Shown piece by piece: positions 11,095 through 20,050 of a stretch of 64,000 nucleotides of DNA. The translations under genes were made by a program, and so were the position numbers. The notes under the pieces were generated by a model. It saw only the letters and a list, made by a program, of their open reading frames with translations, had not been told where the DNA came from and did not search any database. This DNA comes from Mycobacterium sp. OTB74 (GTDB lineage: Bacteria > Actinomycetota > Actinomycetes > Mycobacteriales > Mycobacteriaceae): positions 1 to 64,000 of the forward strand of contig NZ_JARXVD010000011.1 of the NCBI RefSeq assembly GCF_029892685.1, given 5' to 3'. Within the stretch, counting starts at the first letter, position 1; every line of letters begins with the position of its first letter.

Positions 11095-11427
11095 ATGCCG
11101 ATGACGAACCGACTGATCGTTGGCTGCAGTGGGCTCACGCTCGCGCTGTTCACAGGCAGTGGAATCGCTGCCGCCGAACCGGACGTCAATTCAATCGCCA
11201 ATTCGACGTGCACTTATCCACAGGTGATAGCGGCAATGAACGCGCAGAACCCAGCCGCCGCGAAACAGGTGTCCACCAGCCCGTTGGTGACGTCGTGGCT
11301 GCAGCAACTCGTCGCATCGCCACCAGACGGGCGCCGGGCGATGATGGAGCAGGCACAAGGGTTACCGGGATTTCAGCCATGGGCGGGGCTGATCAATCAG
11401 GTCGCAGGTAGCTGCAACAATTTCTGA
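11095..11427 (+). CDS. Hemophore-related secreted protein
   Basis: A 110-residue protein with a clear Sec signal peptide (about 26 residues, ending GIAAAEPD). The mature part carries two cysteines (NSTCTYPQV near residue 40 and GSCNNF at the end) and the pattern YPQVIAAMNAQNP ... SWLQQLVASPPDGR ... MEQAQGLPGF. This pattern is typical of the mycobacterial hemophore-like family (Rv0203/Rv1174c type). Family members are secreted, small and helical, and some bind heme. The gene stands alone between IS fragments and a small membrane protein. The family assignment is fairly firm; heme binding here is inference. Confidence 0.75.
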   Translation: MPMTNRLIVGCSGLTLALFTGSGIAAAEPDVNSIANSTCTYPQVIAAMNAQNPAAAKQVSTSPLVTSWLQQLVASPPDGRRAMMEQAQGLPGFQPWAGLINQVAGSCNNF

Positions 11428-11685
11428 GCCTCAGGATCACGATAACTGGGTTGGGGTTGAGCCGACCGTCCATCAGTTCTGCTCGTTGCGCGCCGTCCCG
11501 CGCGGCTGATCAGCCAGCTTCGGCTACGTTCTTGATCGCTGCGAGCGTCTGCAGGATGCCCTGGTGTCGCGCTTCAGCACGTCGTGCGATCTCCGTCTTG
11601 GCCGTTTCGCCCTAGCGGTCACGGAAGCCGGCGAGTCAGCGCCAACGCGAACGTGACGGCAGTCCAACTACGAGCTGCAGGCTCT

Positions 11686-11940
11686 TCAGCGTGTGCTCTT
11701 CAGCGTGTGATTGATGGCGAACGCGGCCCAGATCGTGGTCCACATGCCGCCCCACAGGAACCATCCGATGCGGAGGTGGCCAGTACGAACTCCGATGGCC
11801 ATGGCACCAGCGATGCCCCCGGCGGCGGATATCATCGCGTACCCCGGGATCGTGGTGCCCAGCAGCGACAGGATGGCCAGCAGCGCGAAGCCGTAGTGAA
11901 TGGTGATCCGTGCTGGTTCTTTGTGTTGTTGACTTGCCAT
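11686..11940 (-). CDS. Small membrane protein of unknown function
   Basis: 84 residues starting at an ATG with a good RBS (GGAAGG, 8 bp upstream). The sequence suggests two to three membrane segments: FALLAILSLLGTTIPGYAMI, AAGGIAGAMAIGV, and WFLWGGMWTTIWAAFAI. The short N-terminus is hydrophilic and likely cytoplasmic. I do not recognise a family. The neighbouring stretches 11428-11685 and 11941-12170 hold no other gene I can support. Confidence 0.5.
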   Translation of the reverse strand: MASQQHKEPARITIHYGFALLAILSLLGTTIPGYAMISAAGGIAGAMAIGVRTGHLRIGWFLWGGMWTTIWAAFAINHTLKSTR

Positions 11941-12179
11941 GTGGCGAACCTTCCCGTCCTGGCCTGGTGCCCGAGCGTGCGGCTACTTTGCCAGAGTTAG
12001 CCGAAAGAAAATGAAAAAATCGGAAATTGGTTCATCTCGCCGATTCGCGCTTGCGCATTCCCCTCAGGTGCGGCGGCGACGGCGGGACTCGTGACATGAC
12101 AGGCGTGGATACCCTTGCGCCTGCGAGCCCCGCCGCCGCCTCCCGCAATCGCCTCGTCCACTGTGCGGTAACCGACCCC

Positions 12180-12453
12180 GACGAGTGCCCTGTCGCCGCC
12201 AAGAAGTGCCAGAAGGCCGACGAGGGCTTCCCGTCGATCACGCCGCACGACTTGCGGCACACCGCCGCGAGCCTGGCGGTGAGCGGGCGCGAATGTCAAA
12301 GCGGTGCAACGGATGCTGGGCCACGCCAAGGCCAGCATGACGCCGCACGTATACGCCGACCTGTTCGATGAAGACCTCGATGATGTGGCGGCCAACCTGG
12401 ATGCGGCGATCCGTTCTGCTGCGGCCCCACTGCGGCCCGCCTCGCCTGAATAA
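12180..12453 (+). pseudogene. Frameshifted C-terminal remnant of a phage-type tyrosine integrase
   Basis: The plus strand gives ITPHDLRHTAASLAVSG, then after a one-base insertion in a GGG run near 12288 the next frame gives NVKAVQRMLGHAKASM, then YADLFDEDLDDVA, and a TAA stop at 12451-12453. These are the catalytic C-terminal motifs (HxLRH, LGH and the Tyr region) of an actinophage tyrosine recombinase. The N-terminal domain is absent or unrecognisable. The remnant ends 35 bp from a tRNA-Ala 3'-end copy (12488-12512), the expected place for an integrase beside its attachment site. Confidence 0.7.
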
Positions 12454-12487
12454 GCCGCCCGGAGGGCCGAAAGCGCTGGTCAGCGTG

Positions 12488-12512
12488 GTGGAGCTAAGGG
12501 GATTCGAACCCC
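12488..12512 (-). other. Attachment-site copy: 3' end of tRNA-Ala
   Basis: 25 bases match the 3' end (T-arm and acceptor 3' strand) of the tRNA-Ala at 31188-31260 in the same orientation, with one mismatch (24/25). The D-arm and anticodon arm are absent, so it is not a gene. The matching bases at the intact tRNA are 31187-31211. The pair forms direct repeats 18,699 bp apart, as expected for attL/attR of an element inserted at a tRNA 3' end. Confidence 0.75.
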
Positions 12513-12732
12513 GCACTTTCCTGCGGAAATAGTCTGTGAAATGCACTTTTGTGGATCTGAGCGTTGTTACGCGCGCTCTGGCTGTCCTGGGGATATGCGC
12601 CGACGTGTTACGCGGCGTAACAGTGCTGGTGCCCGTCGAACATCGGGCACAATAAGGTGTGATCAGGGTCATCACGTGACCCCCAGTCTCCGGGGGCCGT
12701 TGCGTGTGTGACCGCACCGAAGGACAGTACGA

Positions 12733-14964
12733 ATGGCAGCCGGACGTTGGAAACGTACCTCGTTCGGGGTGATGTTTACGCTGTACGCTACCGGCCTTCT
12801 GATCTGGCTGACGCTCGGTCTGCTACCAACACTGTCAGCGATTCTCCCGTCCGGCCGCCATGTTCTTGAATCAGTTGCCAAGCAGGGCGGTGCGCTTGGT
12901 ATTGCGGCTGATCGGATCATGTCCGCGGATATGTCGATGTCGACGATGTCAATGTCGACCGCCGGGGTGCTAGTTCAATACGGCTTCAGCGCACTGAACT
13001 TCGGTCTTGGATTGATGCTGGCCGTTCGGCGGGCGGACGAACCGGTGCCGCGGCTGCTGGCCTTCGCATTGCTGGGCACCGCCGCTACCTTTAACCAGCC
13101 CAGTCACAGAGCCTTTTACATTACCGGCGGCCCGTGGCCGATCGCGATCACCCACTTCACCTTCCACATCGTCTCTGGCGTGAGCTACCTCTGGGCAGTC
13201 CTACTGTTTCCGGACGGAACCGCGCCGTCGCGCGTACAAATGTCGGCACGCGGCCAGCGGGTGGCCGCCGTAGCGGTCACCCTCGTGACCACAATGGTCT
13301 GCTGGCGGAGCAGTTTTCTGGCCCATCCGCAGTTTTTCGTGATCTTCTTCGGCATCCTGATTCCGGTCGTAGGAATCGGCGCCCAGGCCCTCCGGCTGGC
13401 CGATCCCGCAGCCGGTGTCGTTCCCCGCCGAGCCGCGCGCCTGCTGACCGCCGCGTTGCTGCCCGCTCTCGGCGTGGCGGTGACTTGGTTGGCAGCGCGA
13501 GCCGTTCGATGGGTCGGCGGATCAGCGGGCGAGGCTGCGGGACGGCTGGCCGTCAACCTGCAAGATCTGTTCCCGGCCGTCTTCGCCATCGTTCCCGTTG
13601 TGCTGTTCGCCGGCGTCGTCCGACATCGGCTGTGGGGCATCGACCGAGTGCTGAGCCGGGTGTTGGTATACGGCGCGATCGCGGCTGTGGTCAGCGCGGC
13701 GTACGTCGTGGCAGTAGCTTTCGGTGGCTGGGGTGCCGGTGGCGCTCTGTGGTTCTCGGTGCTGGTGCTCTCTGTAATGGCCGTTGCGATCGAACCGATA
13801 CGCACTCGAGCCAGACGTTGGTCGAATCGAGTCGTGTTCGGCCAGGACCTCAACCCGAGCGAGGCGATACGAACGTTGATCAACGGCCTCGAACATCTTT
13901 CGCCGACCGCCGAATTGGACCAGCTGGTCGAGGTGACTGTCCGGGCGACCCGCGCACAGCGAGCTGACCTATGGCTGTTGGACGGCGGTGATCTCGTTTG
14001 TGCCGCGAGCACCGATGAGGAAGGGGCGCGCCGAGCCGGGCCGTACCTGCCGAATGCGAATGCCCTGCAGGCAGCACTGGGTGCCGGCAAGGTCTGGCCG
14101 GTGGAGTACCAGCACCAGCTCCTAGGCGTACTTGCGGTCTGGGTCGCCAACGATATTTCCCTTACCGCGTCAGACGAATCCCTGTTGGCCGAGGTCGCCG
14201 CGCACGCCCGCGTGCTCGTGAACAACGCGCTGCTGACGGTGCAACTGGCCCGGCAGGTTCAGAACCTTACAGCGCAAGCTCAGGAGCTGACCGATTCGCG
14301 ACATAGAGTTGTGGCAGCGCAGGACGCCGAACGAAAACGCCTCGAACAGGATTTGCATGATGGCGCGCAACAGGCACTGGTCGCAACCACGGTCGGGCTT
14401 CGGATGGTGCGAACGTCCCGACTCGACCAAGCCGAGGTGATCACAGATCTCGAAGAACTATCGCAGGTCCTGGAAACAGCACGGAGCACATTGCTCGATC
14501 TCTGCGGCACGTCGGTACCCGCGGTTGTCGCCAGAGCCGGCCTTGCGGATGCCGTGAACGGTGCGGCCGAGCTGTCCCGCCGATCCGGCCTAGACGTGCG
14601 AGCTCAAATGGATGTGCCACCCGAGCTGGATTTGCAGGTTGCGGCGGCTGTGTACTTCTGTTGCGTCGAAGCCTTGCAAAACACCGCCAAGCATGCCCGC
14701 GCAAGCAACGTTCGTATCGACATCCAAAGTGGCGAAGGAGAACTGCGTTTCGCAATCAGCGACGACGGCATCGGGTTCAGTCAAACCGGTGCACTCGATT
14801 CTGTCGGTGGCCTGGCCAAACTGGTGGAACGGGTCGCCGTACTGGGCGGCTCGCTCGTCGTGGAGTCAGCGCCGGGCAGGGGTGCGCAGATCTTCGGGAC
14901 GGTGCCGTGCCCCGGGGTGCGCGCGGTGCCGTCCACGACTGGTGAACGGGTCGGTGCACGATGA
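12733..14964 (+). CDS. Membrane sensor histidine kinase (HisKA_3/NarL type)
   Basis: 743 residues. The N-terminal ~370 form a multi-helix membrane sensor, with a Met/Ser-rich loop (residues 63-76, five Met) between the first two helices. A GAF-like region follows (about 385-500). The dimerisation helix has the phosphoacceptor in ERKRLEQDLHDGAQQ (His542), and the ATPase domain has an N box (CVEALQNTAKHA) and a G box (DDGIGF), so the kinase looks active. The RBS AAGGACAG precedes the ATG. The stop overlaps the next gene (ATGA). The protein should sense an envelope or redox signal and phosphorylate the regulator two genes downstream. Its location facing the acyltransferase-MmpL operon suggests it controls that operon. 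Confidence 0.9.
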   Translation: MAAGRWKRTSFGVMFTLYATGLLIWLTLGLLPTLSAILPSGRHVLESVAKQGGALGIAADRIMSADMSMSTMSMSTAGVLVQYGFSALNFGLGLMLAVRRADEPVPRLLAFALLGTAATFNQPSHRAFYITGGPWPIAITHFTFHIVSGVSYLWAVLLFPDGTAPSRVQMSARGQRVAAVAVTLVTTMVCWRSSFLAHPQFFVIFFGILIPVVGIGAQALRLADPAAGVVPRRAARLLTAALLPALGVAVTWLAARAVRWVGGSAGEAAGRLAVNLQDLFPAVFAIVPVVLFAGVVRHRLWGIDRVLSRVLVYGAIAAVVSAAYVVAVAFGGWGAGGALWFSVLVLSVMAVAIEPIRTRARRWSNRVVFGQDLNPSEAIRTLINGLEHLSPTAELDQLVEVTVRATRAQRADLWLLDGGDLVCAASTDEEGARRAGPYLPNANALQAALGAGKVWPVEYQHQLLGVLAVWVANDISLTASDESLLAEVAAHARVLVNNALLTVQLARQVQNLTAQAQELTDSRHRVVAAQDAERKRLEQDLHDGAQQALVATTVGLRMVRTSRLDQAEVITDLEELSQVLETARSTLLDLCGTSVPAVVARAGLADAVNGAAELSRRSGLDVRAQMDVPPELDLQVAAAVYFCCVEALQNTAKHARASNVRIDIQSGEGELRFAISDDGIGFSQTGALDSVGGLAKLVERVAVLGGSLVVESAPGRGAQIFGTVPCPGVRAVPSTTGERVGAR

Positions 14965-16238
14965 GATCCAATTTCAAGCGCGCCCGGATCATCATCGGCT
15001 GCCGACTTGTAGTTGCTGTGGTCGGGTATTCGTTGCTGGCGTTGGCGTGGCGACACCTGGTGGCGAGCCCGGCTCGGTGGCCGTTGTGGGTGGTGGTGAC
15101 AGCCACTGTTCTGGTCGCAGGCCTGCTGTCTATCACTAATCGTCCGATCACGACCTTGGCCGATCGGCTCAGTTTCGGCGAGCGTGCGGACAGTCAAAAG
15201 CTGATGCGTGAACTACTCGCCCGGATGTCGGACACGCTGCCGGTGGGTGAGGTGGTGCCCCGGCTGGCTGAAGCCGCCGGACGCACGGCGCACAGCGACC
15301 GCGCCGAGGTGCGGGTCCGGCTGCCCGGTGGTGAGGAATGGTCACAGGTGTGGCCGTCGCCGGTCAGACCCCGTACGGACTCTCTCACGATCGGGGTCCG
15401 GCACGGCGGTGACGTGCTTGGTGAGATCGAGGTCGCGATGGACCGCGCCGAACAATCGGCCTTCGACCGAAGACTGCTGGAGGAGTTGGCTGGTCCGGCA
15501 GGGCTGGCGCTGTCCACGGTGCGGCTAACGTACGAGCTGAGACAGCGGGCGGCCGATCTCGAGCGACTCACACTGGAGTTGGAGCATTCACGCCAACGCC
15601 TTTTGGATGCACGTCGCGACGAGCGGCAGCGGCTGCAGCGCGAGCTGGCTGATCGAGTGATCCGACATATGGCGAATGCCTCGGATGCGTTGGCCAGAGT
15701 GCGTGCGGGCGCGGGCACTAAGTCTTGGCTCGAACTCTGCTCGGCAGAGACCGAATTGGGGACGGCACTCGATCGGCTGCGGGTTCTCTCGCGAGGCATC
15801 TATCCGCCCACGCTGAGCGAGTCCGGCCTTGCGGTGTCGCTGGCCTCCTGGCCGGTCAGCATGGGGGTCCCTGCCGCCATCCAGGTCGGCGGCGTAGATC
15901 AGCTGTTGCGGGACCGGCCTGAACTGGAAGCGTGTGTTTATTTCTGTGTGGTGACCGTGCTGGGCGCGCTCGCTGACCGGGGCGCCGACCGGCTTTCGGC
16001 GACGGTGCGCATCGATTCCGGCACTGTGAGTTTCCGCGTCAGCGCGAGCTGCCAAACGGAGATCAGCGCGGCCGAGGTGCTCGCAATCCGGGACCGCGTT
16101 GAGGCATTCGACGGTTCGCTGCTCGAAGTCCCCACCGGCTCCCCGCAGTCCGCCATCGCCGCGACTATCCCACTGGCGTTGACCGGTACCGGAGCTTCAT
16201 CGGTTGGCAGGGCAGGTGAGCGATGGCGATCCGAGTAG
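14961..16238 (+). CDS. Degenerate histidine kinase (pseudokinase partner)
   Basis: 425 residues: two N-terminal helices (about 10-55), a GAF-like middle, and a HisKA_3-like helix. In that helix the motif reads DERQRLQRELADRV, so alanine 230 sits where LHDG kinases have the phospho-His. In the ATPase part the segment VYFCVVTVLGALADRG aligns to the N box of the preceding kinase but lacks the Asn, and no DxGxG box follows. It therefore cannot be a conventional kinase. It overlaps the upstream kinase by 4 bp and the regulator by 16 bp, so all three are co-translated. A regulatory heterodimer partner of the first kinase is the likely role (inference). Confidence 0.82.
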   Translation: MRSNFKRARIIIGCRLVVAVVGYSLLALAWRHLVASPARWPLWVVVTATVLVAGLLSITNRPITTLADRLSFGERADSQKLMRELLARMSDTLPVGEVVPRLAEAAGRTAHSDRAEVRVRLPGGEEWSQVWPSPVRPRTDSLTIGVRHGGDVLGEIEVAMDRAEQSAFDRRLLEELAGPAGLALSTVRLTYELRQRAADLERLTLELEHSRQRLLDARRDERQRLQRELADRVIRHMANASDALARVRAGAGTKSWLELCSAETELGTALDRLRVLSRGIYPPTLSESGLAVSLASWPVSMGVPAAIQVGGVDQLLRDRPELEACVYFCVVTVLGALADRGADRLSATVRIDSGTVSFRVSASCQTEISAAEVLAIRDRVEAFDGSLLEVPTGSPQSAIAATIPLALTGTGASSVGRAGERWRSE

Positions 16239-16891
16239 TTTTGGCCGAAGACAGCTTCTTGGTTCGCGAGGGTGTCCGACGCGTGCTCGAGTCCAGCGAC
16301 CAGGTAGAGGTCGTCGCCACCTGCGGTGACCTCGGCGAGACACTCGGGGCAATTGACGACCATCATCCAGACGTCGTACTCACCGACATTCGGATGCCAC
16401 CGAACCGGAAGGACGAGGGAATCCAGATCGCCCGACATTGCCGCGCTGAACACTCCACAATCGGGGTGGTGCTGCTCAGCCAGTACGTCGAGCCGAGTTA
16501 CGTTCGGGTGCTACTCGATCAGGGTACTGAAGGCCGCGGCTATCTCCTCAAGGAACATCTTGCCGACCTCGATGACCTGCTCGTGGCGATCACGGCAGTC
16601 GCGGGTGGCGGATCGGCGATCGATCCCAAAGTCGTACAGTCACTGGTTCAAGCCAGGGCATTGGACGATGACGAACGGATGGAGCGACTCAGTCCCCGGG
16701 AACGCCAAGTCCTCGCGTTGATCGCCGAAGGGCGAACGAACGCCGCGGTCGCACAGCAATTGGTACTCAGCCAGCACGCGGTGGAGAAGCATATTAACTC
16801 CATATTCTCAAAGCTGAATTTGAGCGGAGACCAAGAGCTCCACCCGCGCGTTCGTGCCACCCTGATGTACCTCGCGGGGGGACGCAGCTGA
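16223..16891 (+). CDS. NarL/LuxR-family response regulator
   Basis: 222 residues. The receiver domain has the acidic pair E9-D10, phosphoacceptor D55 (VLTDIRMPP) and the conserved Lys in LLKEHL. The C-terminal LuxR-type helix-turn-helix begins LSPRERQVLALIAEGRTN and ends VEKHINSIFSKLNL. The start overlaps the pseudokinase gene, so the three genes form one operon. The 3' end overlaps the convergent mmpL by 84 bp. Its likely target is the facing lipid operon, but no operator could be identified by eye. Confidence 0.92.
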   Translation: MAIRVVLAEDSFLVREGVRRVLESSDQVEVVATCGDLGETLGAIDDHHPDVVLTDIRMPPNRKDEGIQIARHCRAEHSTIGVVLLSQYVEPSYVRVLLDQGTEGRGYLLKEHLADLDDLLVAITAVAGGGSAIDPKVVQSLVQARALDDDERMERLSPRERQVLALIAEGRTNAAVAQQLVLSQHAVEKHINSIFSKLNLSGDQELHPRVRATLMYLAGGRS

Positions 16892-19800
16892 CCTGACCAG
16901 ATGTCTCGTGCCTGCGACCGACCGGCGACGAACTCGTTTACCGTGCGGAGCGAGTGTCCGCCGCCGGCGAGCCGCCGAACGACGGATGTTGTTGGTGGCC
17001 AACCGATGAGAGAAGTCGCCCTGAATGTCTTTGGGCACAGGCTGGACCGAAATTTCGGCGGCGCACGGCGCCACTTTGGTGTCAGCGCGGTCAGTTGGGT
17101 CGGTGGCGTCGGTGGCGTGGGTGGCCTTGGAGGGCCACCAGTTCGCCCTCCCGACCAATGCCGCCATGGCCGGCACCGTGACGGTGCGCACCACGAAGGT
17201 GTCGATCAAAAGGCCCATACCGACGATGAACCCGATTTGCGTCATGGTCGAGAGACTGCCGAACAGCAGGCCGAACATCGAGGCGGCGAAGATGATGCCG
17301 GCCGAGGTGATAACGCCGCCCGTCGAACGGACCGCACGGATGATGCCGGAGCGGATGCCGGAACCTGACTCTTCACGAATTCGCGTAATCAACAGCAGGT
17401 TGTAGTCCGCCCCGACGGCGACCAGCACGATGAATGCCATCGCCTGCACGTTCCAATAGATCGGCTGTCCGAGCACGAACTGGAAGAAAACAACTCCCAG
17501 GCCCACTGCCGACAGATACGAGATCACCACGGAGGCAATGAGATACAGGGGCGCCACGATCGCTCGGAGCAGGACGACGAGGATGAGGAAGACAACGAGA
17601 AGTGTCAGGACGACAATCAGTCGAACATCGTCGTGGAAATAGCTACGCATGGCGCTGTACGTAGCGGTGGTGCCGAGCACCGAAATCGACGCATCCGAGA
17701 GGGAGGTGTTCGGCTGCGCGCCGCGCGCCGTATCCAAAATCGATGTCACCTGGTTCATAGCGGCCGTGCTGAACGGGTCGAATTTCGTTTCAACGACGTA
17801 GCGCACCGAATGGCCGTCGGGCGAGATGAACATCTTCGCGGCGTTCTTGAAGTCGTCGGAGCTGAGCACTTGGGGCGGTATGTACATGCCCGCCATAGAT
17901 TGTTGTGTGGCGTCGCGTTTCATCGACAGCAGCAAGTCGGCCGCGTGGTTCATTCCCAGGCCCATCTGCTTGGTCTGGTTGACGAGCGTCCGTACGCCCT
18001 CAGCCAGCCGTCGGCTGCCGTCGGCCAGCTGGTCGGCAACTGTCTGTATGCGCGCAATCTGCTGCCGCACGCCTGCAGTATTGGGAGCCGCTGCCCGCAG
18101 ATTGCTGGCTGCAGTTGTCAATAGCGCGGTCAGATTCTGCACTGCCGCCTGCAGGCTCTGTACCGTCGGCTGCGAGGCCAATGTACGGTTGTTTCGCGCC
18201 TGGACGAGCTGAGCGATGTGGGAGCGGCACGCCGGGTCCGCGTTGCAAAGCGGATCGTTGTTCAACGTGTCCAGCATCGCACCCGCCGCGTCAGCGACAC
18301 TGTTGTCGAGTGTCGAAACGGACCCATTCGCGAGCCCGCGTACGTTGTCCAGGAGGTTCGCCCCCGCGGCGAGCTGTTGCTGCACCTGGTTCAGCGTTGT
18401 GGTGAGTTGGGTCATCGGCCCGCTGGCGCTACGGATTTGGTCGCGAACCTGGGCGAGACTTGTTGCCAGTTGGTCCGCGCCATTGGTCAGCGCGTCGAGG
18501 TCGTTGGTTCTGTCGCTGATCTGTGTCGAGGCGTCTTGGAGCTTGGAGCCGACCGCTCCGGCTTGAAAGCTGAGCTTGGTTTGATCGAGCGGCTGGCCGG
18601 TGGGTCGCGTGATGCCGCGCACCGCAGCGATATTGGGCAGCTGAGATACGCGTTGCGCCATTTGATCCAGGTCGGCGAGGGCCCGCGATGTCCTCAGGTC
18701 GTGGGGCGAGTGGACGTAGATGTATTGTGGCAGCAGAGTACTCGTCGAAAAGTGGCGTTCCATCGCCGAAAAGCCGAGATTGCTCTCCGCCGATTGCGGT
18801 AATTGCAGGCGGTCGTTGAAGGTGGGCTGCAGAAAGGCCGCGCAGCCGGCCAGCGCGATCAACACCGACAGGCTAACCAGCAGATGCGCTTTGGGTCGGC
18901 GAACAATCTGAACGGCCGACCGCTGCCACAGCCGGCCGGTCAGCGGCGGCCGTGGCGTCACCCATCCGCGCCGACCGGCGAGCACGAGGATGGCGGGCAA
19001 AAGCGTAATGGCGGCAAGCAACGCGATCACGATCGAAACCGCAAGCGCCGGGCCCACACTCGTGAACGCGGGTAGTCGGGTGAAGACCATGCCGCAGAAG
19101 GCGACGGCGACCGTGGCCGCCGACGCCGCGATGACCTTGCCGATGGATCTCAATGCCTCCTGCACAGCCAGGTCGGAGTCCATGCCGAACCGAATGTACT
19201 CGTGGTAACGGCTGATCAAGAAGACGGCGTAATCGGTTCCGGCGCCTACGATCATGGCCGTCATCAACACGATCGTCAGCGCGGACACCCGGAGTCCGAG
19301 CTGCGTCAGCGCCGACACCGCCCCCTGGGCCGCCATCACCGAAATTCCGATGGTGATCAATGGCAGCAGCACGGTCATGGGACGGCGGTAAATCAGGAGC
19401 AAGATGATCAGCACCAACAATGCGGTGGCAATCTCGATCACGTGCATGTCGCGGGCGCTGACGATCGACGCGTCGCCGACAATGGCAGCCTGGCCGGTCA
19501 CACCCGCGGTTAGGGCGGAGCTCGCGGTGGCTTGTTTGGCGATTTCCACGATCCGTTGGTAGGCCTGCGAGGACTGCGGGGAGCCGGCAGGCGCCCTGAG
19601 GTTCACCGCCAGGTAAAAGGCCTTGTTGTCAGGGCTGACCAGCACTGAACGCAGTGCAGGTGTGGCAGCGACGTCCTGCACGCCGGTTACGTCGTTGGTT
19701 TCCCCGCGCAACGTGGTGGCGAGCTTGCGGTAGACATCCTCATCGGCGGGTTGCAGACCCCGCTCGTCGGTGAGCACGACAATCACGATGTTCTGGGCGG

Positions 19801-20050
19801 ATTCACCGAAATCCTTGGCCATCTGCTCGGCCGCCGCCATGGCTTTGGGCGGCAACGGCTGTAGTGTCTGGCCTTCGACCACCTTCGTCAACGGTGGGAA
19901 GGCCACGGTCAGCACGCCGACCACGGCTATCCAGGCCGCGATCATTAGCCATGGCGCCCGCACCACGAAGCGGCTCAGCACCGAAAACGCATCGATGCGT
20001 GTCGAGGTCTTGGGATCGGCGGATTCTGTCGACATCATGAAACCCTTCAT
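16808..20050 (-). CDS. MmpL-family lipid transporter (MmpL10-like)
   Basis: 1080 residues, with the RND layout and both Asp-Tyr motifs: GTDYAVFLISRYHEY near residue 271 and GADYNLLLITRIREE near 877. The second periplasmic domain is long and helical (about 490-740), with a cysteine pair in DPLCNADPACRS. The ATG overlaps the stop of the preceding acyltransferase (ATGA), so it is the last gene of the operon. After the final helix and NWWPSK the protein continues for about 110 residues in a Thr/Asp- then Arg-rich tail that reads through the 3' end of the response regulator gene. That tail is unlike usual MmpL ends and may reflect loss of a native stop. The exporter probably moves the product of the upstream acyltransferases, as MmpL10 does for acyltrehaloses. 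Confidence 0.9.
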   Translation of the reverse strand: MKGFMMSTESADPKTSTRIDAFSVLSRFVVRAPWLMIAAWIAVVGVLTVAFPPLTKVVEGQTLQPLPPKAMAAAEQMAKDFGESAQNIVIVVLTDERGLQPADEDVYRKLATTLRGETNDVTGVQDVAATPALRSVLVSPDNKAFYLAVNLRAPAGSPQSSQAYQRIVEIAKQATASSALTAGVTGQAAIVGDASIVSARDMHVIEIATALLVLIILLLIYRRPMTVLLPLITIGISVMAAQGAVSALTQLGLRVSALTIVLMTAMIVGAGTDYAVFLISRYHEYIRFGMDSDLAVQEALRSIGKVIAASAATVAVAFCGMVFTRLPAFTSVGPALAVSIVIALLAAITLLPAILVLAGRRGWVTPRPPLTGRLWQRSAVQIVRRPKAHLLVSLSVLIALAGCAAFLQPTFNDRLQLPQSAESNLGFSAMERHFSTSTLLPQYIYVHSPHDLRTSRALADLDQMAQRVSQLPNIAAVRGITRPTGQPLDQTKLSFQAGAVGSKLQDASTQISDRTNDLDALTNGADQLATSLAQVRDQIRSASGPMTQLTTTLNQVQQQLAAGANLLDNVRGLANGSVSTLDNSVADAAGAMLDTLNNDPLCNADPACRSHIAQLVQARNNRTLASQPTVQSLQAAVQNLTALLTTAASNLRAAAPNTAGVRQQIARIQTVADQLADGSRRLAEGVRTLVNQTKQMGLGMNHAADLLLSMKRDATQQSMAGMYIPPQVLSSDDFKNAAKMFISPDGHSVRYVVETKFDPFSTAAMNQVTSILDTARGAQPNTSLSDASISVLGTTATYSAMRSYFHDDVRLIVVLTLLVVFLILVVLLRAIVAPLYLIASVVISYLSAVGLGVVFFQFVLGQPIYWNVQAMAFIVLVAVGADYNLLLITRIREESGSGIRSGIIRAVRSTGGVITSAGIIFAASMFGLLFGSLSTMTQIGFIVGMGLLIDTFVVRTVTVPAMAALVGRANWWPSKATHATDATDPTDRADTKVAPCAAEISVQPVPKDIQGDFSHRLATNNIRRSAARRRRTLAPHGKRVRRRSVAGTRHLVRSAASPREVHQGGTNARVELLVSAQIQL

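Noticed and set aside
11507..11612. Short minus-strand frame (about 34 codons) ending near 11507
   Set aside because: It reads like the end of a protein but has no start, RBS or recognisable family.
12488..12560. A second full tRNA-Ala gene
   Set aside because: Only the T-arm and 3' acceptor strand match. The bases that should form the anticodon and D arms do not fold into a cloverleaf.
13185..14225. 346-codon minus-strand open frame inside the sensor kinase
   Set aside because: Low-complexity Arg/Ala/Thr content and no RBS; the plus strand encodes a clear HisKA_3 kinase.
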